From: Streptomyces sp. GS7
GTDB taxonomy: Bacteria > Actinomycetota > Actinomycetes > Streptomycetales > Streptomycetaceae
Direction of reading: 5' to 3'
Length of the DNA: 64,000 nucleotides
Assembly (NCBI RefSeq): GCF_009834125.1
Contig: NZ_CP047146.1
Location: forward strand, 5,573,501-5,637,500
Within the stretch, counting starts at the first letter, position 1; every line of letters begins with the position of its first letter. Shown piece after piece: positions 34,844 to 43,276 of this stretch. Both the position numbers and the translations under genes were made by a program. The notes under the pieces are model-generated. The model did no database searches, was not told the origin of the DNA, and worked only from the letters and a program-made list of their open reading frames with translations.

Positions 34844-35707
34844 TTGACGGACAAGACCATGACCCCCGACGACGTGATCGCGCGGCTGCGCAGCGGGATG
34901 ACCCTCGGCATCGGCGGCTGGGGCTCGCGCCGCAAGCCGATGACGCTGGTCCGTGCACTGCTCCGATCCGAGATCACCGATCTCACCGTCGTCTCGTACG
35001 GCGGCCCGGACGTCGGCCTGCTCGCCGCCGCGGGAAAGATCCGCAAGCTGGTCGCCCCCTTCGCGACCCTCGACTCCATCCCCCTCGAACCCCATTTCCG
35101 CACGGCCCGCCAGGCCGGCGCGTTCGCCCTGGCGGAGGTCGACGAGGCGATGTTCATGTGGGGGCTGCACGCCGCCGCGAACCGGCTGCCGTTCCTCCCC
35201 GTGCGCGCCGGCCTCGGCTCCGACGTCATGCGGGTCAACCCCGGCCTGAAGACGGTCACCTCCCCGTACGAGGACGGCGAGACCTTCGTGGCCATGCCGG
35301 CGCTGCGCATGGACGCGGCACTGGTGCACCTCAACCGCGCCGACCGGCTCGGCAACGGCCAATACCTGGGCCCCGACCCGTACTTCGACGACCTCTTCTG
35401 CGAGGCGGCCGACGCGGCCTACGTCTCCTGCGAACGACTCGTGGACACCGGCGGCTTCCGGGACGCCGCACCGCAGACCCTCCTCGTCAAACGGCATGCG
35501 GTCACCGGAGTCGTGGAAACCCCGCACGGCGCCCACTTCACCTCCTGCGTCCCGGACTACGGCCGCGACGAGCCCTTCCAGAAGCTCTACGCGACCGCGC
35601 CCTGGCCGGAGTTCGCCGCACGGTTCCTGCACGGCGACGAGAAGACCTACCAGTCCGCCGTCCGGACCTGGCACGAGGAGCTGACGGCGAAGGAGGAACA
35701 GAAGTGA
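34844..35707 (+). CDS. ipdA: CoA-transferase-like ring C hydrolase, alpha subunit
   Basis: 287 residues. TTG 34844 is chosen because GAGGAGG lies eight bases upstream; an ATG five codons in is the alternative. Class I CoA-transferase fold, with GIGGWGSRRKPMTLVRALLR and VVSYGGPDVGLLAAAGK near the N-terminus. IpdAB uses this fold to hydrolyse ring C of COCHEA-CoA. Its stop overlaps the ipdB start, as expected for a two-subunit enzyme. Confidence 0.88.
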   Translation: MTDKTMTPDDVIARLRSGMTLGIGGWGSRRKPMTLVRALLRSEITDLTVVSYGGPDVGLLAAAGKIRKLVAPFATLDSIPLEPHFRTARQAGAFALAEVDEAMFMWGLHAAANRLPFLPVRAGLGSDVMRVNPGLKTVTSPYEDGETFVAMPALRMDAALVHLNRADRLGNGQYLGPDPYFDDLFCEAADAAYVSCERLVDTGGFRDAAPQTLLVKRHAVTGVVETPHGAHFTSCVPDYGRDEPFQKLYATAPWPEFAARFLHGDEKTYQSAVRTWHEELTAKEEQK

Positions 35708-36477
35708 CCACGACCAGCGGACCGGCCGCCAACGCCACCGCCACCGCCACCGCCACCCGCGCCGAATACTGCGTGATCGCCTGCGCGGACGCCTGGCGCG
35801 ACAACGGCGAGGTGCTCGCCAGCCCGATGGGCACCATCCCGTCCATCGGCGCCCGGCTCGCCAAGCGCACCTTCTCCCCCGACCTGCTGCTCACCGACGG
35901 CGAGGCGATGCTCGTCGGCCTCGACGGCGAGCCCGAGGGCTGGCTGCCGTACCGCCGGCATCTGGCCATGGTCACCGGCGGCCGGCGGCACGTGATGATG
36001 GGCGCCAGTCAGCTCGACCGCTTCGGCAACCAGAACATCTCCTGCATCGGTGACTGGCAACGGCCCGCCCGCCAGCTGCTGGGGGTGCGCGGCGCCCCCG
36101 TCAACACCCTCAACCATCCCGTCAGTTACTGGATCCCCCGGCATTCACCCCGGGTCTTCGTCGAACGGGTCGACATGATCAGCGGCGTCGGGTACGACAG
36201 CGCAGCCGCCGCCGGCCCGTCCGCGACCCGCTATCACCGCATCCCGCGGGTGGTGAGCGACCTCGGCGTCCTCGACTTCGCCACCCCGGACCACACCATG
36301 CGGCTCGCCTCCCTGCACCCCGGCGTCACGGCCGAGGAGGTCCGGCAGGCCACCGGCTTCGCGCTCACGGTCCCGGAACAGATCCCCTGCACCCGCGAGC
36401 CGACCGGCGACGAACTGCGGCTGATCCGCGAGGTCATCGACCCTCAGGGACTGCGCGACCGCGAGGTACCGTCGTGA
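35704..36477 (+). CDS. ipdB: CoA-transferase-like ring C hydrolase, beta subunit
   Basis: 257 residues from GTG 35704, coupled to ipdA by GTGA. The core includes GEVLASPMGTIPSIGARLAK, DGEAMLVG and MMGASQLDRFGNQNISCIGD. The first 18 residues contain an Ala-Thr run encoded by about four GCCACC repeats, an addition not needed for the fold. It pairs with IpdA to open ring C. ipdC overlaps its stop. Confidence 0.88.
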   Translation: MTTTSGPAANATATATATRAEYCVIACADAWRDNGEVLASPMGTIPSIGARLAKRTFSPDLLLTDGEAMLVGLDGEPEGWLPYRRHLAMVTGGRRHVMMGASQLDRFGNQNISCIGDWQRPARQLLGVRGAPVNTLNHPVSYWIPRHSPRVFVERVDMISGVGYDSAAAAGPSATRYHRIPRVVSDLGVLDFATPDHTMRLASLHPGVTAEEVRQATGFALTVPEQIPCTREPTGDELRLIREVIDPQGLRDREVPS

Positions 36478-37541
36478 GCGCCGGCACCTCACCCGCGCTC
36501 GCCACACCGCTCACCGAGCTGGTCGGCGTACGGCATCCGATCGTGCAGACCGGCATGGGCTGGGTGGCGGGCCCCCGACTGGTCTCGGCCGCCGCCGACG
36601 CGGGCGCGCTCGGCATCCTCGCCTCGGCGACCATGACGCCCGATCAGCTGCGCTCCGCGATCCGCGAGGTCAGGTCCCGCACGGAGCGGCCCTTCGGCGT
36701 CAATCTGCGGGCGGACGCGGGCGACGCGGCCGAGCGCGTCGGCATCATCGTCGCCGAGGGCGTACGCGTCGCCTCGTTCGCGTTGGCGCCCTCGAAGGAG
36801 CTGATCGCCCGGCTCAAGGACGCGGGCGTGGTCGTCATCCCCTCCATCGGGGCCCGCCGGCACGCCGAGAAGGTCGCCGCCTGGGGAGCCGACGCGGTCG
36901 TCGTCCAGGGCGGTGAGGGTGGCGGCCACACCGGCGACGTCGCCACCACCGTGCTGCTCCCCCAGGTCGTGGACGCCGTCGACATCCCGGTGATCGCCGC
37001 GGGCGGCTTCTTCGACGGCCGCGGCCTGGTCGCCGCGCTCGCCTACGGGGCGGCCGGCATCGCCATGGGCACCCGCTTCCTGCTGACGTCGGACAGCACC
37101 GTGCCGCGGGCCGTCCAGACCCGCTATCTGGAGGCGGCGGTCAAGGACGTCACCGTCACCACCAAGGTCGACGGGCTGCCGCACCGGATGCTGCGCAGCG
37201 AACTGGTCGAGTCCCTGGAGCGGTCCGGCCGCACCGCCGCGCTGCTCACCGCGGTACGCCACGCCGCGGCGTTCCGGAAGCTGTCCGGGCTGAGCTGGAC
37301 CCGGATGGTCCGCGACGGGCTGGCGATGAAGCACGGCAGGCAACTGACCTGGAGCCAGGTCCTGTTGGCGGCCAACACCCCGATGCTGCTGAAGGCGTCG
37401 ATGGTGGACGGCCGCACCGACCTCGGCGTGATGGCCGCCGGCCAGGTCGCCGGGCTGATCGAGGATCTGCCGTCCTGCGCCGAACTGATCGACCGCATCA
37501 TGACCGAGGCACACGGAACCCTGGCGGACCTGCCCCGCTGA
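36474..37541 (+). CDS. ipdC: Nitronate monooxygenase-family flavoprotein of HIP catabolism
   Basis: 355 residues, GTG start overlapping ipdB. A TIM-barrel FMN enzyme: HPIVQTGMGWVAGPRLVSAAADAGALGILAS (read in parts), VVVQGGEGGGHTGDV and VIAAGGFFDGRGLVAALAYGA bind FMN. The His of GGHTGD is in the catalytic position of the family. In mycobacteria IpdC works with IpdF to set up the unsaturated ketone that EchA20 then cleaves. Last gene of this operon. Confidence 0.87.
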   Translation: MSAGTSPALATPLTELVGVRHPIVQTGMGWVAGPRLVSAAADAGALGILASATMTPDQLRSAIREVRSRTERPFGVNLRADAGDAAERVGIIVAEGVRVASFALAPSKELIARLKDAGVVVIPSIGARRHAEKVAAWGADAVVVQGGEGGGHTGDVATTVLLPQVVDAVDIPVIAAGGFFDGRGLVAALAYGAAGIAMGTRFLLTSDSTVPRAVQTRYLEAAVKDVTVTTKVDGLPHRMLRSELVESLERSGRTAALLTAVRHAAAFRKLSGLSWTRMVRDGLAMKHGRQLTWSQVLLAANTPMLLKASMVDGRTDLGVMAAGQVAGLIEDLPSCAELIDRIMTEAHGTLADLPR

Positions 37542-38278
37542 CCGCCCACCCGCCAACCCAACTCCCCACATAGGGACCGGTGTTGTCGCTCCCCCATCCC
37601 TACACCACCCACCGGCACCGGGACTACGGCACCATCCCGGGCCACCTCACCGCCCGGCTGGGCCTGGACGCCGGGCCCCTCGCCCGGATCCGCACCCGAC
37701 CGCCGCACTGGTCCCCCCTGGCGACGTCGGCCCTGGCGATGTCCACGACGCAGGCGTCGGCCCACTCTCCCCCCAAACCAACACCATCACCCGGGTGCGG
37801 GACCGCCATGTCGGTATGGCATGCTCACGTCCAAACTTGCCCTCGGACGGGCTGCAGGCAGGCCGGACCACCGACATCCGCTACACGGCCACCGGCGACA
37901 TCCACCAGACCGGCACCGGCCCCCTGCTCCAGGCGGTCGCCGGCTCCCTCTTCGCCGCGGCCACCGCCACGGGAGGCATCGCCGTCCTGCTGCTCGCCTT
38001 CCGGCGGGTGAACCCCGCGCAGACCGACCGGCGGGGCCCGGCGCGGCAAGTGGGCGCCTTCCTCGTCCAGTTGCCGGTGCGGACGCCTGCTGCACGGCAA
38101 TGGGCCATGTCCGGTCCGGGCTTCGCGCGCGGGCGGCTGCCGACACGCACCACCGGCACGATGCAGAGGCAGCAACCGCGGGGTCGGGGCGGGGTCCGGC
38201 CCCCTTCCTGACCGCACCGAAAGGTGTCCGGCTCGGGTCGAAGTTCCCGCGGAACGAGGAGAACGAGGAGTAAGCAGC
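37542..38278. other. 737-base stretch without a convincing gene
   Basis: Several overlapping open frames exist, but none has a recognisable domain. A plus-strand frame around 37,915-38,020 encodes one hydrophobic helix (LLQAVAGSLFAAATATGGIAVLLLAF), perhaps the remnant of a membrane protein. This marks the left edge of the accessory zone. Confidence 0.4.
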
Positions 38279-38500
38279 ATGGCCAAGGGATGTAAAGGAT
38301 ATCTGGTCGGCACCTACCGATCGGTGCGCGACCCGGAAAAGCTCGCCGCGTACGGGGAGTTGGCCAAGCCCGCGCTGGAGGCGGCCGGCGGCTGGATTCT
38401 GGCCCGGGGCGGCCGGGTGACCGCGTTCGAGTCGGGCCTGCCCGAGCGCACGGTCCTGGTCGAGTTCCCCAGCTACGATGCCGCGGTCGCGGCCTACTGA
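38279..38500 (+). pseudogene. DUF1330 gene, 5-prime half, interrupted by a transposon
   Basis: 73 residues starting KGCKGYLVGTYRSV and including ALEAAGGWILARGG and SGLPERTVLVEF, the N-terminal two thirds of a DUF1330 protein (full length near 95-100). The reading ends at TGA 38498-38500, which is the first three bases of the transposon inverted repeat. The missing C-terminus is intact 3.1 kb away at 41,640. A ribosome site GAGGAG lies upstream. Confidence 0.9.
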
Positions 38501-38523
38501 GAACTCGCGCGGATAGGCGTGGG
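38498..38523 (+). repeat. Left terminal inverted repeat of the transposon
   Basis: Begins TGAGAACTCGCGCGGATAGG. It matches the reverse complement of 41614-41639 at 22 of 26 bases. The transposase stop codon lies two bases inside. Confidence 0.8.
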
Positions 38524-38524
38524 C

Positions 38525-39367
38525 TTACGGGCATCGCCTCGGACGGTTGTCCCAGCGATGGGTAGTCCAGGATCGTCGGATCAGGCTGCGGACGGTGATG
38601 ATCGTGTCCGCGAGGTCGAAGAAGGCGTCGATCACGACGGCGCGGCGTTCGTAGCAGCGGGAAAGACGGTGGAAGGCGTTCTGCCAGGCGTGGGTGCGCT
38701 CGACGTGCCACCGCTGGCTTGACTGAATCGGGGCTTTCTCGCCCTTGTGCGCTATCCGACCGTGCAGCCCGCGTTCGTCGAGCAGGGCGCGGGTCTTGTG
38801 CGAGTCGTACCCAGCGTCCAGGTGCACCGTGATGTAGTCGGGCAGCGGCCCGAGTTCCGCGAGGTGGTCCAGGGTCGGGGCCAGCAGCGGAGAGTCGTGA
38901 CAGTTCGCCCCGGCCAGAACGCGGCCGAGCGGGATTCCGTAGCCGTCTGTCATGCCGGAGCGTTTCAGGCCCTGTTTTCCCCGGTCGACCGGGGAACGCC
39001 CGGCGACCTCGCCGCCGCCGGGTGCCTTGGTGAGGGAGCCATCGATGGCGATCTGATCCAGCATCAGGCCGATGATGCGGTCGTAGGAGTCGAGCGCGAT
39101 CCGCTTCAACTGGCTGAAGATGCCCAGGCGGATCCACTCATCGCGACGGCTGCGGATGGTGCTGGCCGAGCAGGTCGTGTCAGCGATCGCCTCGTAGGGG
39201 CAGCCGAACCGCAGCAACTGCAGAAGCTTGTCAAACACGATCCGGTCACTGATGCGCGGACGGTGGCAGCGCAGAGGATGGGCCGGGTGGTGGAGCGGCC
39301 GCTGGGGCAGCAGCGCCGAGAACTGGGCCCACAGCGGTTCGGTCAGCCATGACGGAAGAACAGGCAC
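38525..39367 (-). CDS. IS5-family DDE transposase
   Basis: 280 residues from GTG 39367. An N-terminal DUF4096-like segment (LTEPLWAQFSALLP, RISDRIVFDKLLQLLRFG, CSASTIRSRRDEWI) precedes the DDE catalytic domain, with candidate acidic residues in QIAIDGSLTKA, TVHLDAGYDSHK and WHVERTHAW. The full set appears intact. The open frame extends further upstream but without matching sequence. Length suits a single-frame IS5-type enzyme. Confidence 0.92.
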   Translation of the reverse strand: MPVLPSWLTEPLWAQFSALLPQRPLHHPAHPLRCHRPRISDRIVFDKLLQLLRFGCPYEAIADTTCSASTIRSRRDEWIRLGIFSQLKRIALDSYDRIIGLMLDQIAIDGSLTKAPGGGEVAGRSPVDRGKQGLKRSGMTDGYGIPLGRVLAGANCHDSPLLAPTLDHLAELGPLPDYITVHLDAGYDSHKTRALLDERGLHGRIAHKGEKAPIQSSQRWHVERTHAWQNAFHRLSRCYERRAVVIDAFFDLADTIITVRSLIRRSWTTHRWDNRPRRCP

Positions 39368-39498
39368 AGGTCTCCCCGATGATCGCAGAGCGTCGCGCAG
39401 AAGCCGGCAGCAGCGGTCGTCTCGACTGCCTGCGTCCGACGCCCTTCCCGAGAACGTCGCCGCATCGTGGTCGCACTCCAGAGTTGACCATCCCACCC

Positions 39499-39527
39499 CA
39501 GTGCTGTCATCATCGATGACAGCACTG
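39499..39527. promoter_or_regulatory. Perfect 13-bp-arm palindrome, TetR operator
   Basis: Arms CAGTGCTGTCATC and GATGACAGCACTG are perfect reverse complements separated by ATC. The site lies 23 bases ahead of the tetR start inside the transposon, between divergent transposase and tetR genes, so the repressor may control both. Confidence 0.8.
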
Positions 39528-39550
39528 ATGATTTCGAAGGTGGGGCGGAC

Positions 39551-40237
39551 ATGGCTGTGGGCAAGGGCCGGGCGGTGCGGTTGTCGCCGGAGCTGATCGT
39601 GGAGGCGGCCGTGCGGATCGCGGCGCGGGCGGAACCGGACGGGCTGACCGGACGGGCTCTGGGGGAGGAACTGGGCGTGGACCGGTCGGCGGTGTGGCGG
39701 CATTTCGCGGACCGGGACGCGCTGCTGCTGGCGGTGGGTGACCGGCTGCTGGCAATGGCCGTGGAGCGTGTGCCCGACGGCCTGGGGCCGCGGGAGGTGC
39801 TGCAGGAGCTGGCCCGCTCCCTGGTGGAGGTCTTTGAGGCCCACCCGTACGTCGGTGCGGCCGTCGCGTGCCGGACCACCCGCGGCCCGGGCGAGTTCGC
39901 TGCGATGGAGACGATGCTCGCGGCGCTGGAGGAGATCGGTCTGGACGAGGGCAGTGTGGCCCGGTACCAACGGATGCTCGCCGATACCGTGTTGGCGTAT
40001 GCGGGCATGCGTGCCGGGTATGCCGCGCTCCCGCAGGAGGTGCGCGCCGCCGACGAGCATGCCTGGGCCGGGGCGTACGCCACCATCTCCCCCGAGCGCT
40101 ATCCGGCCATCACCACGCACCTGCCCCAACTGGCAGCGCAGGACGACGAGGCCGTCTTCCAGACGCTGATGGAGGCGTTCTGGCTGGCCGTCGACGCAAC
40201 CGCCCGCACCACTCCCAAGGACGACGCCGATGTCTGA
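39551..40237 (+). CDS. TetR-family regulator, transposon cargo
   Basis: 228 residues. The DNA-binding helix-turn-helix is LTGRALGEELGVDRSAVWRHFADRDALLLAVGDRL (read in parts). The C-terminal ligand domain is of the general TetR type with no assigned inducer. The strong palindrome upstream implies autoregulation. The serine hydrolase start overlaps its 3-prime end by eight bases, so the two are one operon. Confidence 0.92.
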   Translation: MAVGKGRAVRLSPELIVEAAVRIAARAEPDGLTGRALGEELGVDRSAVWRHFADRDALLLAVGDRLLAMAVERVPDGLGPREVLQELARSLVEVFEAHPYVGAAVACRTTRGPGEFAAMETMLAALEEIGLDEGSVARYQRMLADTVLAYAGMRAGYAALPQEVRAADEHAWAGAYATISPERYPAITTHLPQLAAQDDEAVFQTLMEAFWLAVDATARTTPKDDADV

Positions 40238-41584
40238 CCATCGCCCTGCTGTGGAAGCCGCCGACGAGGCTGACGAGGCTGTCGACACGAGCCAGAAAGC
40301 CCCCCAGGACAGCGGTCCCGAACCGGCAGCCAGCTGCCCGTCCGCTTCCGCTGCCGGTCCCACCACCCGGGCCGTGGAGCCGACCGACCGCACCGTGGCC
40401 GCCTCGCGTTCGGCAAAGCCGCGGACACGGCGCGCACTTCGGCGCACCCTCATCGCACTGCCGGTGGCGCTTGGCGTGCTGGTGGCCGGCTCCTACACGG
40501 CCACCGCGCTGCTCGACATCCCCTCCCCACCCACGCTGGTCCAACTGCTGACCACCGAGCCCTCGCGACAGGGCGGCCTGTTCGCCACCCGCACCATCCC
40601 CGCCTCCGCCACGCCGGCACACCTGCCCGTCCACGACGAGTCGCTTCCTGCGACCGTGCCATGGAAGGGCGAGCGGGTGCCGGTCGAGCAGTTCCTGACG
40701 ACCACCCACACCAACGCCTTCCTCGTCCTCAGGAACGGCCGACTGACCCACGAGTGGTACCGCAACGGGGTGGGCTCCACCACCCGCCTGTCCTCCTGGT
40801 CGGCCGCCAAGTCGGTGGTGTCCCTGCTCGCCGGGCAAGCCATCGAACAGGGCAAACTCCGCGAAGACGACCGGCTGGTCGACATCCTGCCCCAGCTGAA
40901 GACCGGCGGAGCCTACGACGCCATCACCGTGCGCGACCTGCTGGACATGACCTCGGGCGTGGACGTCCCGGAGAACTACAACGAGTACTACCCGCTGACC
41001 GGCACCGCCCGGATGTACCTCACCCGGGACCTGCCCGCCTTCGCACACGACCATCGCAACCTGCAGTTCCCGCCCGGCAGCCAAGGCGCCTACCGCAGCA
41101 TCGACACCGAACTCCTCGGACAGGCCCTGGCCAAGACCCAAGGCCGACCGCTGGCCGACCTCCTGGCGGACAACATCTGGGCACCGATGGGAGCACAGGA
41201 CAACGCCACCTGGAACCTCGACCACGACAACGGCCACGAGAAGGCGTACTGCTGCATCAACGCCACCCCCCGCGACTACGCCAAACTCGGCCAACTCGTC
41301 CTCAACAACGGCCGCGCCCAGGGCAAACAGATCATCCCCTGGCATGGATCAAGCGCATCGCCACCCCAGCACCCCACAAAGTCGACGGCTGGGGCTACTC
41401 CGCCCAGTGGTGGCATCCGCCCGGCGGCAACGGCAAGGACTACTCCGCCCTCGGCGTGTACGGGCAATACATCTACGTCGACCCCGTAAGCAGGACCGTC
41501 GTGGTCAAACTCAGCGACTACGGGGACCAGCAAGACGAACAGGAGACCTTCGACGCCCTGCGCGCCATCGCCCAGACCGGCTGA
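40230..41584 (+). pseudogene. Beta-lactamase-like serine hydrolase with a frameshift
   Basis: The first frame gives 370 good residues: a disordered N-terminus, one membrane helix (LIALPVALGVLVAGSYTATA) and a class C beta-lactamase/esterase domain with SxxK in SWSAAKSVVSLLAG, then RDLLDMTSGV. At 41336-41340 the sequence moves to another frame, which continues WIKRIATPAPHKVDGWGYS to AIAQTG and stops at 41584. Adding one C to the CCCC run restores a full protein. It may be a real inactivating mutation or a sequencing error. Cargo of the transposon, coupled to tetR. Confidence 0.85.
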
Positions 41585-41613
41585 CCTGCGCCTGCCGTGC
41601 CGTCACGGGCACC

Positions 41614-41639
41614 CCCACACCTATCTGCGCGAGCTCTTA
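41614..41639 (-). repeat. Right terminal inverted repeat of the transposon
   Basis: Read on the minus strand it begins TAAGAGCTCGCGCAGATAGG, against TGAGAACTCGCGCGGATAGG at the left end. DUF1330 coding sequence resumes at the next base. Confidence 0.8.
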
Positions 41640-41720
41640 AGCGAGGACTACCAGCAGGCCGTCGCGGTGCTGGACGACGGTGCCGACCGCGATGTACGGG
41701 TCGTGGCGGGGCTTGACTGA
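41640..41720 (+). pseudogene. DUF1330 gene, 3-prime half
   Basis: 26 codons directly after the transposon end read SEDYQQAVAVLDDGADRDVRVVAGLD and stop (given here in parts: SEDYQQAV, then RDVRVVAGLD). This is the normal C-terminus of DUF1330 proteins and continues the 5-prime half at 38,279. Together they make about 99 residues, the family length. Confidence 0.88.
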
Positions 41721-41818
41721 GCGCCCCGACACCCGTGTGGTCCCCGCCGGCAACGGCGGGGACCCTGCACGAGATCCATCCCCTGAATCGTCGAACGGTC
41801 AAGGCGACGCGTCGAGTT

Positions 41819-41872
41819 CCCATCCCCATCCCCATCCCCATCCCCATCCCCATCCCCATCCCCATCCCCATC
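41819..41872 (+). repeat. Nine tandem CCCATC repeats
   Basis: Exactly nine consecutive copies of the hexamer CCCATC, 54 bases. They fall in the degenerate stretch after the DUF1330 remnant; read in frame they give Ile-Pro on the plus strand and Gly-Met on the minus strand. The copy number is likely to vary between isolates. Confidence 0.95.
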
Positions 41873-41929
41873 CTCACTCCGCCCGTCCTGGTCCGCGTGT
41901 TGCTGCGAGCACATCGACCGCTTCGGTAT

Positions 41930-42250
41930 AGCGCCGGAGGCACCTACTTCTTCTGCGGCGAAGGCGGTGAGGAACGGCCTGTCCTGTACGCGGATTCCGA
42001 AGGAGGAGCGGCGCTGGTCGCGATCGGCCTGCCCGAACTCCCGCGGCTCCTGCTGATCGCCCCGTGGTGGCGCGACTGCCAGACGTTCACCGCCGAGGAA
42101 AGCCGTGGCCTCGCGGCCGAGTACCTGGAGGACATGCCGGACCTCTTCGCCGGACGGGACCGTGCCACCGCGGCCCTGGGCCTTGAACTCCCCACGGAAG
42201 AAGGCGCCTTGGCCCGCTTGCGGGAGGTAGCTCTCGGGGCGCTTGCGATG
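41930..42250 (+). pseudogene. Fragment of an unnamed conserved actinobacterial protein
   Basis: About 105 residues with GGTYFFCGEGGEERPVLYAD, AALVAIGLPELPRLLLIAP, WWRDCQTF and EYLEDMPDLF look like conserved protein of a kind seen in streptomycetes. There is no proper start: the frame runs back into the CCCATC tract, and downstream it runs into the opposite-strand kinase fragment. I cannot name the function. It is probably a remnant. Confidence 0.5.
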
Positions 42251-42257
42251 GGTCGCT

Positions 42258-42560
42258 TCAGGGCGGTGTGGGCGGGTGGGCCCCAGGTGGGTTTGCCGCC
42301 GGGGCGGTCGTGGATACCGGCCTCTCCGATGAGGACGCCGCGGAGGGCTTGCGATATCGCCCAGCCGCGGGCGCGGCGCAGTGTCGTGACGGCCGGGCCG
42401 GTTGGCGGGCGTCATGGAAGCGGCCGGCGGCGCCCTCCGGTAGCAGCACCCAGGAGGCGGCGAGGTCGCGGGCTGGATCGCCTGCGCAGAGGTCGCCGAA
42501 GTCGATGACGCTGCAGAAGGTGCCGTCCGCGGCTTCCGGGGAGTGGGGATGCTCGTCGCT
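42258..42560 (-). pseudogene. Fragment of an aminoglycoside phosphotransferase-like kinase
   Basis: On the minus strand DGTFCSVIDFGDLCAGDP and ARDLAASWVLLPEGAAGRF match the catalytic end of APH-family kinases, where IDFGD holds the Mg-binding Asp. The HGD loop and N-lobe are missing; upstream the frame is broken. A decayed remnant, not an active resistance gene. Confidence 0.7.
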
Positions 42561-42797
42561 CCGGAGCCCCCTCTCGGTATCGAACAGGTGCGCCCCCAGA
42601 CGGTGGACACGGTTGCGGTCCGAGGCCGGAATGCAGAAGGCTCCCATCCTTCGGGTGACGTGGCGTTAATATGCACGGCGCGGAGGAATGCCTTTCATCG
42701 AATCCACTCCGCCTCGGGGCGCTCTGATCACGACTTCACGCGTGTCATGGGTGCACACCGACGCGGCCCGCTATCGGAAAGAGAGAAAGGGGCTACC

Positions 42798-42962
42798 ATG
42801 CGGCGCCATCTCCGCATCATGACCGTCTCCGCCATGCTCACCCTGCTGACCTTCGGCCTGGCCGCGCCGGCCCAGGCCGCGGTTTCGAGCGGCAAACCCC
42901 CGCTCACGGCCGTCCTTACCAGCGTTCCCGTTGTCAGCGACCTCCTGGGGCTCGACGACTGA
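42798..42962 (+). CDS. Small secreted peptide precursor
   Basis: 54 residues from ATG 42798, after AAAGGGG. A classical Sec signal (MRRHLRIMTVSAMLTLLTFG, then LAAPAQA) leaves a predicted mature peptide of about 27 residues: GKPPLTAVLTSVPVVSDLLG is its core, ending in DD. No cysteines, no known family. Its clean signal peptide and ribosome site stand out from the decayed surroundings. Confidence 0.65.
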   Translation: MRRHLRIMTVSAMLTLLTFGLAAPAQAAVSSGKPPLTAVLTSVPVVSDLLGLDD

Positions 42963-43276
42963 ACGGCCGGGGGCGGTTGAGGAGATCGCCTCCGAACGCG
43001 GCATGTTGCGACACGTTCCGACACGGCGCACGTGTTGTGCAGGGTGTCCGTGACGGCACCAGACGGCTCTGGTGGCGTGCGTCGGTCGGAATGGGGAGTT
43101 GATCGCCAGGGCGAAGTCCTGCTTCCTGGAGCCCTACGTCGTCCCAGAGGGGACGTCTTCGCCGACTGTCCGCGAGCTTGTGACGCCGACCCGAGGCGAC
43201 ACCGCCGACAGTCTGGCGTGGGCAGGTCTTGTAGGCGCACCGCGCAACGAGTGCTCCACTTGCGAGGCACGACACG

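Larger units (their letters stand above)
38498..41639. mobile_element. IS5-type transposon carrying tetR and serine hydrolase cargo
   Basis: A 3,142-base element bounded by 26-base terminal inverted repeats (38498-38523 and 41614-41639), identical at 22 of 26 positions. It contains a transposase on the minus strand starting one base from the left repeat, a tetR gene and a class C beta-lactamase-like gene ending 29 bases from the right repeat. It splits a DUF1330 gene. No clear target duplication was found at the junctions. Ordinary elements with such a transposase are near 1 kb, so the cargo is unusual. Confidence 0.8.

Noticed and set aside
39380-39545. Right end of a short 1-kb IS directly after the transposase
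   Set aside because: No inverted match to the left terminal repeat occurs here, while a 22/26 match is present at 41,614 exactly where the DUF1330 frame resumes.
41819-41872. Possible CRISPR array
   Set aside because: Simple tandem hexamers without spacers.
41735-42508. Open frame beginning with an Ile-Pro repeat
   Set aside because: The repeat comes from the CCCATC microsatellite; only the middle part looks like evolved protein, so it is listed as a remnant.
43072-43276. Plus-strand frame before the ProDH remnant as a separate gene
   Set aside because: Short, no ribosome site, and no family resemblance; sequence is ambiguous.
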